NCBI RefSeq assembly: GCF_013035315.1
Contig: NZ_WQHP01000001.1
Coordinates: 496,001 to 560,000 of the forward strand
Source: Ruegeria arenilitoris
GTDB taxonomy: Bacteria; Pseudomonadota; Alphaproteobacteria; Rhodobacterales; Rhodobacteraceae
Reading direction: 5' to 3'
DNA: 64,000 bases
Part shown: piece by piece, positions 26,901 to 35,883 of the stretch
How the letters are laid out: each line of letters opens with the position of its first letter
Numbering within the stretch: position 1 is the stretch's first letter
The notes under the pieces: generated by a model
The model's input: the letters and a program-made list of their open reading frames with translations, nothing else
What the model was told of the DNA's origin: nothing
Databases searched by the model: none
Position numbers and translations under genes: made by a program

Positions 26901-28988
26901 ATGAACAAACTGGCGGATTATGACGGGCCAATTCTTGAGATCGACAAGCTGTCGATTTCATTCTTCACCCGCCTGCGGGAAATTCCTGCCGTTATGGATT
27001 TTTCGGTCAGCGTACAACCCGGCGAGGCCGTAGGACTGGTTGGCGAATCCGGGTGCGGCAAGTCGACTGTTGCGCTGGGGGTGATGCAGGACCTCGGCAA
27101 GAACGGGCGCATCGTTGGTGGAACGATCAAGTTCAAGGGCCGCGATCTGTCCGAGATGAGCTCGGACGAATTGCGCGACATTCGCGGCAACGAAATTGCG
27201 ATGATCTATCAGGAGCCCATGGCCTCGCTGAACCCGGCGATGAAGATCGGCAAGCAGTTGATGGAAGTGCCGATGATCCATGAGGGCGTCAGTTCAGATG
27301 AGGCCTATGCGCGCGCGCTGGAGGTGGTCACCGATGTGCGCCTGCCCGACCCTGAACGGATGTTGAACTCGTTCCCGCACCAACTGTCAGGCGGCCAGCA
27401 GCAGCGCATCGTGATTGCGATGGCGTTGATGTCGAAACCTGCTCTGCTGATCCTGGACGAACCGACCACCGCGTTGGATGTGACGGTTGAGGCTGCCGTC
27501 GTGGAACTGGTCAAGGACCTGGGCAAAAAGTACGGCACTTCGATGCTGTTCATCTCGCACAACCTTGGCCTGGTACTGGAAACCTGCGACCGGCTGTGCG
27601 TGATGTATTCCGGCGAGGCAGTTGAGCGCGGCTCGATCCACGACGTGTTCGACGAAATGCAGCACCCTTATACGCAGGCGCTATTCCGTTCGATCCCACT
27701 GCCCGGCGCGGACAAGAACGCCCGCCCGCTGGTGGCCATTCCCGGCAACTTCCCGTTGCCCCATGAGCGCCCGCCTGGTTGTAACTTTGGCCCGCGCTGC
27801 GACTATTTCGAGGAAGGTCGCTGTGACGCGCAGAATATTCTGATGGAGCCTGTGCCCGGCAACGACCGGCACCATACGCGTTGTCTGAAGTTCAAAGAGA
27901 TCGACTGGAACGCGCCGATCTCAGTGGGCGAGCAGAAGGAAAAAGCCGAGATCGGCCGTACCGTTCTGAAGATGGACAACCTCAAGAAGTACTATGAGGT
28001 GGCTGCAAATGCCCTGTTCGGCGGCGGTGAAAAGAAAGTCGTGAAAGCTAACGAAACGCTGAGTTTCGAGGCCCATGAGTCCGAAACGCTGGCAATCGTT
28101 GGCGAATCCGGTTGCGGCAAGTCCACCTTTGCCAAAGTGCTGATGGGGCTGGAGACGGCCACAGACGGGCAAATCCTGTTGGACAATCGCAATATCGAGG
28201 CTGTGCCCATCGAAGAACGCGATGCCAAGACGGTCGGCGAAGTTCAGATGGTGTTCCAGAACCCGTTCGACACACTTAACCCTTCAATGACCGTTGGTCG
28301 GCAGATCATCCGGGCGTTGGAGATCTTTGGGGTAGGAAATTCAGAGGCCGAGCGGAAACAGCGAATGCTGGAGCTGTTGGACCTGGTGAAACTGCCGCGC
28401 GCCTTTGCTGAACGGATGCCACGCCAGCTGTCTGGTGGGCAAAAACAGCGTGTCGGCATCGCCCGCGCCTTTGCCGGGGATGCCCGGATTGTGGTCGCAG
28501 ACGAACCGGTTTCGGCGCTGGATGTGTCCGTTCAGGCGGCGGTCACGGACCTGCTAATGGAGATTCAGCGCGAGCACAAAACTACTCTGCTGTTCATCAG
28601 CCACGACCTGTCGATTGTGCGCTATCTCAGCGACCGGGTAATGGTGATGTATCTGGGCCATGTGGTCGAGCTTGGCACCACCGATCAGGTCTTTGCGCCG
28701 CCCTATCACCCATATACCGAGGCTTTGCTGAGTGCGGTCCCGATTGCTGACACGTCGATTGAGAAGGAACACATCGTTCTGGAAGGCGATATTCCGTCAG
28801 CTATGAACCCACCACCGGGCTGTCCGTTCCAAACACGCTGCCGCTGGAAATCCGAAGTTCCGGGCGGGCTTTGTGAGAAAGACGTGCCGCCAGTCAAAAC
28901 GCTAGCGGACGGGCATCAGGTCAAATGCCATCTGTCCGAAGAGATCTTGGCCCGCATGGAGCCGGTCATTAAGATCGCAGCAGAATAA
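26901..28988 (+). CDS. Fused dual ABC ATPase (DppD-DppF-like)
   Basis: Encodes 695 residues with two complete ATPase halves, each about 330 residues with an oligopeptide-transporter C-terminal extension. Half 1: Walker A GESGCGKST (about residue 49), signature LSGGQQQR, Walker B LLILDEPTTALD, then the CxxC-type PPGCNFGPRCDYF motif with downstream cysteines. Half 2: GESGCGKSTFAK, LSGGQKQRVGIARA, VVADEPVSALD and PPGCPFQTRCRW. The cysteine clusters match the [4Fe-4S]-type C-terminal motif of OppD/DppD proteins. It energises the importer encoded upstream. GAGGAG precedes the ATG. Confidence 0.92.
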   Translation: MNKLADYDGPILEIDKLSISFFTRLREIPAVMDFSVSVQPGEAVGLVGESGCGKSTVALGVMQDLGKNGRIVGGTIKFKGRDLSEMSSDELRDIRGNEIAMIYQEPMASLNPAMKIGKQLMEVPMIHEGVSSDEAYARALEVVTDVRLPDPERMLNSFPHQLSGGQQQRIVIAMALMSKPALLILDEPTTALDVTVEAAVVELVKDLGKKYGTSMLFISHNLGLVLETCDRLCVMYSGEAVERGSIHDVFDEMQHPYTQALFRSIPLPGADKNARPLVAIPGNFPLPHERPPGCNFGPRCDYFEEGRCDAQNILMEPVPGNDRHHTRCLKFKEIDWNAPISVGEQKEKAEIGRTVLKMDNLKKYYEVAANALFGGGEKKVVKANETLSFEAHESETLAIVGESGCGKSTFAKVLMGLETATDGQILLDNRNIEAVPIEERDAKTVGEVQMVFQNPFDTLNPSMTVGRQIIRALEIFGVGNSEAERKQRMLELLDLVKLPRAFAERMPRQLSGGQKQRVGIARAFAGDARIVVADEPVSALDVSVQAAVTDLLMEIQREHKTTLLFISHDLSIVRYLSDRVMVMYLGHVVELGTTDQVFAPPYHPYTEALLSAVPIADTSIEKEHIVLEGDIPSAMNPPPGCPFQTRCRWKSEVPGGLCEKDVPPVKTLADGHQVKCHLSEEILARMEPVIKIAAE

Positions 28989-28997
28989 ACCTGAAGA

Positions 28998-29022
28998 AAC
29001 CGGCCTCTGGGCCGGTTTTTTT
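28998..29022 (+). terminator. Terminator of the peptide ABC operon
   Basis: Stem AACCGGCC/GGCCGGTT with a four-base loop followed by a run of T residues to 29022; it begins about 10 bases after the ATPase stop codon. Confidence 0.9.
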
Positions 29023-29039
29023 CATCGATGCTGGGCGGG

Positions 29040-29618
29040 TCAACCGCCCCAGATCACCTTCACATAGTTCTGGGTTTCTTTGTACGGCGGCACGCCACCG
29101 TGCTTTTCAACGGCTTGTGGGCCTGCATTGTAGGCCGCCAGCGCAAGACGCCAGGATTTGAACTTGCGGTACTGCCAGGACAAATACCTAGCCCCGCCTT
29201 CCAGGTTTTGCTTGGGGTCATGCGGGTTCACGCCCAACAGACGTGCGGTGCCCGGCATCAACTGTGCCAGCCCCAAAGCGCCTTTGTGCGAGACCGCTCG
29301 CGGATTCCAGCCGCTTTCCTGTTGCACCAGCCTCAGGAACAGCTCCTCAGGCACTTTGTGTTTCCGGGCCGCCTCGCGCGCCAGGCTCAGGTACTGGCCA
29401 CGGTATTTGCCCGTATAGCGTTTGCTGAACTGCGGCTGTGCGGTTTTGGGCTTAAGGCGCGAGGAATCGCGATATTGAGTCGCTGCGCGCGTATCCAGGA
29501 TTTTGGATTGCTTTAGAAAGATGTCCTTGCGGCTTTTGGTAGACAAGGTGTCAGCCGCTGCCGGAATTGAGGCCAGAGAAAGACTCAGAACAGAAAAACA
29601 ACCAACCAGAAAACGCAT
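29040..29618 (-). CDS. Lytic transglycosylase (SLT domain), exported
   Basis: Encodes 192 residues from the ATG at 29618 ([24 protein letters not shown]), chosen because it gives a clean signal peptide ending near PAAA-D; the longer frame adds 18 charged residues. The SLT/lysozyme-like domain covers about residues 75-190, with the catalytic glutamate in [20 protein letters not shown], then LAQLMPGTA and the AAYNAGP element. It cleaves murein glycan strands in the periplasm forming 1,6-anhydroMurNAc. Convergent with the ABC operon, divergent from ssb. Confidence 0.9.
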   Translation of the reverse strand: MRFLVGCFSVLSLSLASIPAAADTLSTKSRKDIFLKQSKILDTRAATQYRDSSRLKPKTAQPQFSKRYTGKYRGQYLSLAREAARKHKVPEELFLRLVQQESGWNPRAVSHKGALGLAQLMPGTARLLGVNPHDPKQNLEGGARYLSWQYRKFKSWRLALAAYNAGPQAVEKHGGVPPYKETQNYVKVIWGG

Positions 29619-29825
29619 AAAAGACAATCCCGCTCGTTCTCGAACCCGACTGATTATAGATATTTCAGGCAAAAATGAAAGCTTGGTAAATCAAACCCGT
29701 GCGAATTCTTGCCCGGTGTTGCCCACATCAACTGTGTTTTAACCATGACGCAGGCCGTATAGGGTCGCAAAGATACATCGCGCCAGATTCGGGCGCACTC
29801 GAGTCAGACAAGAACGGGGAAATAC

Positions 29826-30332
29826 ATGGCAGGTTCAGTTAACAAGGTCATTCTGGTCGGAAATCTCGGCCGCGATCCCGAGGTTCGGTCGTTCCAGAAC
29901 GGCGGCAAGGTTTGCAATCTGCGCATCGCCACCTCCGAGAACTGGAAAGATCGCAACACCGGTGAGCGTCGGGAACGGACCGAATGGCACTCGGTTGCGA
30001 TCTTCTCGGAGCCATTGGCGCGGATTGCTGAACAATACCTGCGTAAAGGCAGTAAAGTTTACATCGAAGGCCAGCTGGAAACCCGCAAATGGCAGGACCA
30101 ATCCGGTCAGGATCGCTATAGCACCGAGGTCGTTCTTCGCCCCTATCGCGGCGAGCTGACCCTGCTGGACAGCCGCGGTGAAGGCGGCGGTGGTGGTGGT
30201 TATGGCGGCGGTCAGTCCGGCGGCTATGGCGGTGGTCAGGCCGGCGGCGGCTATGGCGACCCCTACGGAGGCCAATCAAGCGCCCCCGCCCCTGCATCCG
30301 GCGGAATCGACGACGACGAGATTCCGTTCTAA
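29826..30332 (+). CDS. ssb: Single-stranded DNA-binding protein
   Basis: Encodes 168 residues: an OB fold (about residues 1-110, starting [20 protein letters not shown], with the [24 protein letters not shown] region), a Gly/Gln/Tyr-rich linker (about 117-155) and the acidic tail DDDEIPF that recruits repair and replication proteins. Binds ssDNA as a tetramer during replication and repair. GGGGAAA precedes the ATG. No SOS box of the GAAC-N7-GAAC type is seen in its upstream 200 bases. The uvrA gene often placed beside ssb is not here. Confidence 0.97.
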   Translation: MAGSVNKVILVGNLGRDPEVRSFQNGGKVCNLRIATSENWKDRNTGERRERTEWHSVAIFSEPLARIAEQYLRKGSKVYIEGQLETRKWQDQSGQDRYSTEVVLRPYRGELTLLDSRGEGGGGGGYGGGQSGGYGGGQAGGGYGDPYGGQSSAPAPASGGIDDDEIPF

Positions 30333-30350
30333 GCAAAACGGAGACACGAC

Positions 30351-31421
30351 ATGACATGGTCCTTCTCACTCGGCCGCCTGCTCGGGTCGGAACTGAGGGT
30401 CCATGTCACCTTCTTCCTGCTGTTGGCTTGGGTTGGCTTTGCCGCCTACTCCAGCGGCGGAATGCCTGCCGCGATCGAGAACCTGATCTTTGTTCTGGCG
30501 CTGTTTGCCTGCGTGGTTGCGCATGAGTTCGGCCACGCACTGATGGCGCGGCGATACGGCATCAAGACCCCCGACATTACCCTTCTCCCGATCGGCGGCC
30601 TGGCCCGGCTTGAACGGATGCCCGAAAACCCTATGCAAGAAGTCTGGGTGGCCTTGGCAGGACCTGCGGTCAACGTGGTGATCTTTATCGTTCTCATGGT
30701 TTTGGGCGCGGGGATGCCGCTCGCCGATATGGCCCGGATCGACCTGACCAATGCCGGGTTGTTGAACCGGTTGGCCTACGTGAACCTCCTGCTTGCAGCA
30801 TTCAACATGATCCCGGCCTTCCCGATGGATGGTGGCCGGGTATTCCGTGCGCTGTTGTGCCTGCGCATGAACCGGGTCAAAGCCACACGCGTGGCCGCTC
30901 TGGCCGGTCAGATGGTGGCGGTCGCGTTCGGTTTCCTGGGGCTCAGCACTGGAAATCCTCTTCTGGTTCTGATCGCTGTCTTTGTCTTCGTCGCAGCAAA
31001 CGCCGAAAGCCAGGACGTGGCCATGCGCTCGGCTGCACGACGAGTGTTGGCGCGCGATGCGATGATTACCGAGTTCCACGCCCTGTCCCCGACCGACACG
31101 CTGGCCACCGCAGCGCAGGCCGTGATCCACACCACGCAGCATGAGTTCCCGGTTTTGGGCGCGGATGGCGTCCTGCTGGGCTTTGTGGCGCGCGGCAGGT
31201 TGTTCAATGCGCTGGCGCAAGAGACCCCACGATCTGATCTGGCAACCACGATCATGGAGACCGACATACCGCGCGTCGAACTGACCAGCGGCCTTGAGAT
31301 GGTGCTGGAAAAGCTGCACAAGGGCGCGCCCGCCGTCGCGGTTTGCACGCAGGCGGGGCATATGGTGGGCTATATCACCCGCGAAAACATCGGTGAGCTG
31401 ATGGTGATCCGAGGCCGCTGA
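30351..31421 (+). CDS. Site-2 protease family (M50) with CBS pair
   Basis: Encodes 356 residues. The first 210 contain several membrane helices and the zinc-site HEFGH (H58, E59, H62) plus the PAFPMDGGR element (third ligand, about residue 147), defining an intramembrane M50 metalloprotease of the SpoIVFB/Rip-like group. Residues about 230-356 form two CBS domains (ARDAMITEFHALSPTDTLATAAQ.. and TIMETDIPRVELTSGLEMV..), which usually bind adenosine nucleotides and would tie proteolysis to energy state. 18 bases after ssb, so possibly co-transcribed. Substrate not known. Confidence 0.9.
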   Translation: MTWSFSLGRLLGSELRVHVTFFLLLAWVGFAAYSSGGMPAAIENLIFVLALFACVVAHEFGHALMARRYGIKTPDITLLPIGGLARLERMPENPMQEVWVALAGPAVNVVIFIVLMVLGAGMPLADMARIDLTNAGLLNRLAYVNLLLAAFNMIPAFPMDGGRVFRALLCLRMNRVKATRVAALAGQMVAVAFGFLGLSTGNPLLVLIAVFVFVAANAESQDVAMRSAARRVLARDAMITEFHALSPTDTLATAAQAVIHTTQHEFPVLGADGVLLGFVARGRLFNALAQETPRSDLATTIMETDIPRVELTSGLEMVLEKLHKGAPAVAVCTQAGHMVGYITRENIGELMVIRGR

Positions 31422-32534
31422 TCAGATGGTCGCCAATGCGTCCTCTAGCACCGACAGCACGGCCTCGCGCGGGACGTCCGAGGTGACGAAGGCTTGCCCG
31501 ATGCCGCGTGCCAGGATGAACCGCAGTTGTCCGTCGATCACCTTTTTGTCCTGAGCCATCAGATCGACCAGAGCGTCTGCCCCCGGTAGCTCACCCGGAA
31601 TGTCGGCCAGATCGGTTTTCATCCCCATCGCCCGCAGGTGCGCCCGAACGCGGCTTGGATCCTCTTGCGAACATAGCCCGAGGCGAGACGACAGCTCAAA
31701 GGCCAGCGCACAGCCAATGGCAACGCCCTCACCGTGCAGCAACCTGTCCGAATACCCGGTGGCGGCCTCGAGGGCGTGGCAGAACGTATGTCCCAGATTC
31801 AACAGCGCTCGATCGCCCTGCTCGGTCTCGTCTCGCGCCACGATATCAGCCTTCATCTGGACCGAGCGGGTCACCGCGCGCACCCGCGCCGCCATGTCAC
31901 CGCCCGATACGTCCGGCCCATTGGATTCCAGCCATTCAAAGAATTCAGCGTCCCCCAGCAGGCCGTATTTGACCACCTCACCGTAGCCGGACAGAAAATC
32001 CCGTTGGGTCATCGTACCCAGAACCGCTGTGTCGGCCAGAACCAGCGAAGGCTGGTGGAACGCTCCGATCAGGTTCTTGCCCTGTGGCGCGTTGATGCCG
32101 GTTTTGCCACCGACCGAGCTGTCGACCTGCGCCAGCAACGAGGTCGGGATCTGGACAAACCGCACTCCGCGCCGCAGGACAGCAGCTGCGAAGCCGGCGA
32201 GGTCTCCAATGACGCCGCCGCCCAAAGCGATCACCACATCGCGGCGTTCGACTTTTTCCGCCAGCAGCCATTCGACCGCGCGTTCAAAATGCGGCCAGCT
32301 TTTGGTGGCTTCGCCCGCGGGCAAGGCCAGCGCGGTCATCGCGATCCCAGAGGCGGCAAGACCCTCACGCAGTGCCTCCAGATGCAACGCACCGACGTTT
32401 TCATCCGTCAGAACCGCAACCTTTGGCCGATGCAGCAAGGGCGCAATCAACGTGCCGGACTGGGCCAGCAGATCCGGCCCGATTTCAACATCATACGAGC
32501 GTTCGCCCAGCTCTACATGTACGGTTTGGTGCAT
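31422..32534 (-). CDS. aroB: 3-Dehydroquinate synthase
   Basis: Encodes 370 residues. AroB converts DAHP to 3-dehydroquinate in the shikimate pathway using NAD+ and a divalent metal. Seen: VIALGGGVIGDLAGFAAAVLRRGV, the QIPTSLLAQVDSSVGGKTGIN active-site stretch, the metal ligands in SGYGEVVKYG, LNLGHTFCHALE and LLHGEGVAIG. It abuts aroK exactly (aroK stop codon ends at 32535; this ATG is at 32534), so the two are translationally coupled. Convergent with the M50 protease gene (stops adjacent). Confidence 0.96.
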   Translation of the reverse strand: MHQTVHVELGERSYDVEIGPDLLAQSGTLIAPLLHRPKVAVLTDENVGALHLEALREGLAASGIAMTALALPAGEATKSWPHFERAVEWLLAEKVERRDVVIALGGGVIGDLAGFAAAVLRRGVRFVQIPTSLLAQVDSSVGGKTGINAPQGKNLIGAFHQPSLVLADTAVLGTMTQRDFLSGYGEVVKYGLLGDAEFFEWLESNGPDVSGGDMAARVRAVTRSVQMKADIVARDETEQGDRALLNLGHTFCHALEAATGYSDRLLHGEGVAIGCALAFELSSRLGLCSQEDPSRVRAHLRAMGMKTDLADIPGELPGADALVDLMAQDKKVIDGQLRFILARGIGQAFVTSDVPREAVLSVLEDALATI

Positions 32535-33122
32535 CTATTTCTGTTCCAATACGTCGGGACGCGTCAGCAAGGCTGCAACAACCCGGTCCACCATATTCTC
32601 GACCGAGGTTTCGCCATCGGACTGCGCCGTCAGGTCCGCTTGGGCGTAAACCGGGACGCGGTCCTCGTACAAGGCGCGCAAGGTCGCATAGGGATCAGCC
32701 GTTCGCAGCAGCGGCCGCGTATCTTTATGCTTAACCCTGTTCCACAGAACATTCAGGTCCGCGCGCAACCAGACTGAGGCGCCGCGGTCCGAGATCATTT
32801 GGCGGTTCTGTTCGGCCAGAAACGCACCTCCGCCCGTGGACAGAATACCTTTTTCCTCGTCCAGAAGACGCCCGATGACCTGGCTTTCCTTGCTGCGGAA
32901 GAACGGCTCGCCATCCCGCTCGAAAATCTCGGGGATGGTCATGTTTGCGGCCGATTCGATCTCGGCGTCGCTGTCCAGAAAAGGAACGCCTAGCCGCGCG
33001 GCCAAAGCACGGCCCACAGCGGTCTTTCCGGCCCCCATCATCCCCACCAAAACAACCGTTTTGTGCAGTTCAAAGACCGCATCCGTACCCTCGGTGTGGG
33101 TGTTATGCTTAATTTCGCTCAT
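32535..33122 (-). CDS. aroK: Shikimate kinase
   Basis: Encodes 195 residues with an N-terminal hydrophilic tail of about 20 residues before the fold. Phosphorylates shikimate at the 3-OH. Seen: Walker A GMMGAGKTAVGRALA, the shikimate-binding DSDAEIE and the GGGAF loop (STGGGAFL), and the lid arginine region HKDTRPLL. Precedes aroB without gap, the common proteobacterial arrangement. The start has only a weak ribosome site. It is divergent from the small membrane peptide gene that begins the xerD run. Confidence 0.95.
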   Translation of the reverse strand: MSEIKHNTHTEGTDAVFELHKTVVLVGMMGAGKTAVGRALAARLGVPFLDSDAEIESAANMTIPEIFERDGEPFFRSKESQVIGRLLDEEKGILSTGGGAFLAEQNRQMISDRGASVWLRADLNVLWNRVKHKDTRPLLRTADPYATLRALYEDRVPVYAQADLTAQSDGETSVENMVDRVVAALLTRPDVLEQK

Positions 33123-33201
33123 TTCACTGTGAATGACGTGATCTTAAGAAAAATGCCAGCTATAACTATGGCAAAAGACAAAATTGGGGCAGCGTTGAGC
33201 A

Positions 33202-33351
33202 ATGGGCCGTCTGATCAAGTTCCTGGTATATCTTGTTTGCCTGTGTTTTCTGGGGCTGGTGGGCTATGCCTATCTGGGTCCGATATTCGGGGTGGATTTT
33301 TCTGCCCCGCAAGACGAGATTCGAGAGCCGGTAATCCTGAATGTGGAATAA
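33202..33351 (+). CDS. Small single-span membrane protein, unknown function
   Basis: A 49-residue reading frame beginning MGRLIKFLVYLVCLCFLGLV, with one transmembrane helix (about residues 5-27) and a short acidic tail ending EPVILNVE. It overlaps the next gene's start by 11 bases and is in another frame. The composition (membrane helix next to basic N-terminus), overlap and strand continuity support a real gene, though the ribosome site is weak. Function unknown; it probably works at the inner membrane with the exported protein encoded next. Confidence 0.6.
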   Translation: MGRLIKFLVYLVCLCFLGLVGYAYLGPIFGVDFSAPQDEIREPVILNVE

Positions 33352-34864
33352 AGCCGCCCTGGCTGCACTGTTGCTGGCCGGTTCGGCACATGCGCAACAG
33401 TCCCCCTTGTCCGTGATCGACTGGTTGGCGGACCCGCCCGAGAACCTACCGGGTACTGTGCTGCTGGAACCCCCGGTGACGCAGACGGGTATTCAGCCGG
33501 ATATCGAGGTCACGCCGCTTGAAGCCCTGTCGCAACCTCTGGGGCTGGTGTCCTCGTCGGTGACCGGTCTGCCGATAAATCTTTGGCAGAACAGCGACGC
33601 AGATCGTTTGGCGGAACTGATCGGGCGTGTACCCGTGCGGTACAATCCCGCGATGCAGCGTCTTCTGTTCACCCTGATACTGTCCGAGGCCCGCGCGCCC
33701 GCAGGGTCGGATGCTGAAGAGACATTGTTACTCGCCCGACTGGACCGCTTGATGCAGCTTGGAGCCGCCGACCCGGCGCAATCCTTGGTCCAACTGGCTG
33801 GCCCGACCAACTCGCGCGATCGGTTCAAGCGCTGGTTTGATGCCACCCTATTGACCGGGGATGAGGATCGCAGTTGCACCTCGCTGATAGCAAAGCCACA
33901 CCTGTCGCAAGACTACGCCGCGCAGATATTCTGCAAGGCGCGGCGCGGCGACTGGGCCTCGGCCGCACTGACGCTCGAGGCTGCGCATGCGTTGCAGATT
34001 CTGCCGCCAGATGAGCTGGACGTGCTGGACCGTTTCCTAAGCCCCGAGTTGTTCGAAGATGCGGAATACTTGCCGCAACCTGACGATCCCAGCCCGCTGA
34101 CCTTCCGACTTTTTGAAGCGATTGGTGAGCGTTTGCCGTCGGCCCCGCTGCCCCGCGCCTTTGCCAATGCTGACTTGCGGGACGTGGCTGGCTGGAAGGC
34201 GCAGATTGAAGCTGCAGAGAGATTGACCCGGATAGGTGCGCTGACACCGAACCAGTTGCTGGGCCTTTATACCGAGCGCTCTCCGGCCGCGTCCGGCGCG
34301 GTGTGGGACAGGGTATCGGCCGTGCAACGGTTCGAAGCCGCGCTGGACTCAGGCGATCCCGAAAAAATCTCAAAGGCGCTGACATCGGTCTGGTCGCAAA
34401 TGCGTTCGGTGGGATTGGAAGTGCCGTTTGCCGAACTGTTTGCTGGACGCCTGTCTCAGGTGGAACTACCGGACCCAGCTGCTGAGAAACTGCGCTGGCG
34501 CGTCCTTTTGTTGTCCGAGCTTTATGAAACCGCAGCTCTCTCGGTTCCGGATGAATCGGACGAAAGCCAGTTCCTTGCCGCATTGGCGCAGGGCGATCCA
34601 GGTCGCGCACGTTCCCCCTCGCCTCTGGCGGATGCGGTGGCGCAAGGGTTTGCCTGGGCTGCGCCTATTCCGTCGAATATTGAGGCTATGCTGGACAATG
34701 ACCAACTGGGCGAAGCGATACTGGAAACGATGGAGCGGTTTGCCCACGGATCACGGGGAAACCTTGTCGACCTGACAGCCGCAATCGCGACGCTGCGCCG
34801 TGTTGGCCTTGAAGATACGGCTCGCCGCGCGGCGCTGAATGTTCTGATCCTACAGGACAACTAG
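33341..34864 (+). CDS. Exported protein of unknown function next to xerD
   Basis: Encodes 507 residues with a clear signal peptide (MWNKAALAALLLAGSAHA-QQ). The rest is helix-rich with repeated LxxAxx-type stretches, suggesting a helical repeat (TPR-like) solenoid, but I cannot name a domain. Two cysteines about 18 residues apart (SCTSLIAKPH... IFCKARRGD) may form a disulfide in the periplasm. It overlaps the 49-residue membrane peptide gene and ends 2 bases before xerD, so the three are likely one operon. Likely a conserved roseobacter protein of the cell envelope; function not known. Confidence 0.75.
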   Translation: MWNKAALAALLLAGSAHAQQSPLSVIDWLADPPENLPGTVLLEPPVTQTGIQPDIEVTPLEALSQPLGLVSSSVTGLPINLWQNSDADRLAELIGRVPVRYNPAMQRLLFTLILSEARAPAGSDAEETLLLARLDRLMQLGAADPAQSLVQLAGPTNSRDRFKRWFDATLLTGDEDRSCTSLIAKPHLSQDYAAQIFCKARRGDWASAALTLEAAHALQILPPDELDVLDRFLSPELFEDAEYLPQPDDPSPLTFRLFEAIGERLPSAPLPRAFANADLRDVAGWKAQIEAAERLTRIGALTPNQLLGLYTERSPAASGAVWDRVSAVQRFEAALDSGDPEKISKALTSVWSQMRSVGLEVPFAELFAGRLSQVELPDPAAEKLRWRVLLLSELYETAALSVPDESDESQFLAALAQGDPGRARSPSPLADAVAQGFAWAAPIPSNIEAMLDNDQLGEAILETMERFAHGSRGNLVDLTAAIATLRRVGLEDTARRAALNVLILQDN

Positions 34865-34866
34865 CC

Positions 34867-35820
34867 ATGGCAGCCCCCGCAACCCAAGAGCTGTGGATTT
34901 CCACCTTTTTGCAGGCGCAGGCTGCCGAATTGGGCGCGGCGACCAACACACAGCTGGCCTATGGGCGCGATCTGAAAGAGTTTTCGGCTTGGCTGGACCG
35001 TCGCAAAACAAGGTTTTCCGACACGCAACGGGACCAGATCGAACAGTACCTGATCGATTGCGACGCACAGGGATTGTCCCGTTCGACCCGTGCGCGCCGA
35101 TTGTCCGCGATCAAGCAACTGTACCGGTTCGCGTTCGAGGAAGGCTGGCTGGAAACCAACCCCGCCATTCAGATCAAGGGACCAGGCCGGCAAAAACGCC
35201 TTCCCAAAACGCTGGACATTGTCGAGGTGGACCGCCTGCTGGACGCCGCGCGCCGTACTGGCCGCAAAGAGGCGGACCGGGTGCGCAATACCTGCCTGAT
35301 GGAGGTTCTCTACGCCACCGGGATGCGTGTGACCGAACTGGTGTCGTTGCCGGTATCCTCGGCCCGTGGTGACCCTCGGATGCTGTTGGTGCTGGGAAAA
35401 GGCGGCAAAGAACGAATGGTGCCCCTATCGCCGCCCGCGCGCGATGCATTGGCAGCGTGGCTGATGATCCGCGATGAGGCCGAAGACAAACAGGTGGCCG
35501 ACGGTGGGCAACGCTCAAAATTTCTGTTCCCGTCGCGTGGAAAATCTGGGCACCTGACTCGCCACAGGTTTTTTCTGCTGATTAAGGAACTGGCGGTCGA
35601 GGGTGGCGTATCGCCCGAAAAAGTGACCCCGCACACCCTGCGGCATGCTTTTGCAACGCATCTGCTGGCGAATGGCGCTGATTTGCGGTCTATCCAAACT
35701 CTTTTGGGTCATGCAGATGTCGCAACCACCGAAATCTACACGCATGTTCTGGACGAACGCCTGTCAGAGCTTGTCTTGCAGCATCACCCGCTGGCGAAAG
35801 AGGGCGATGACGCGGGCTAA
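34867..35820 (+). CDS. xerD: Tyrosine recombinase XerD
   Basis: Encodes 317 residues: N-terminal SAM-like core-binding domain (about 1-100, TNTQLAYGRDLKEFSAWL) and catalytic domain. Catalytic residues visible are R154 (ATGMRVTELVSLP), K178 (GKGGKER), H256 and R259 (PHTLRHAFATHLL), H282 (LLGHADV) and nucleophile Y291 (TEIYTHV). XerD with XerC resolves chromosome dimers at dif, activated by FtsK. It is a housekeeping enzyme here: no att sites or phage genes surround it, and it sits in an operon-like run before the CorC-type gene. Confidence 0.93.
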   Translation: MAAPATQELWISTFLQAQAAELGAATNTQLAYGRDLKEFSAWLDRRKTRFSDTQRDQIEQYLIDCDAQGLSRSTRARRLSAIKQLYRFAFEEGWLETNPAIQIKGPGRQKRLPKTLDIVEVDRLLDAARRTGRKEADRVRNTCLMEVLYATGMRVTELVSLPVSSARGDPRMLLVLGKGGKERMVPLSPPARDALAAWLMIRDEAEDKQVADGGQRSKFLFPSRGKSGHLTRHRFFLLIKELAVEGGVSPEKVTPHTLRHAFATHLLANGADLRSIQTLLGHADVATTEIYTHVLDERLSELVLQHHPLAKEGDDAG

Positions 35821-35883
35821 CCCCTTGATCCGCTGCGGTCGCGACCCCATAACGGTTGCAGTTACACGAACAACCAAGGACCG

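Noticed and set aside
30366..31361. 331-codon minus-strand frame opposite the M50 protease gene
   Set aside because: Antisense shadow; composition and lack of start signals do not support a gene.
34867..35820. XerD-like recombinase as a marker of a phage or genomic island
   Set aside because: All features fit housekeeping XerD, with no phage genes, att repeats or tRNA next to it.
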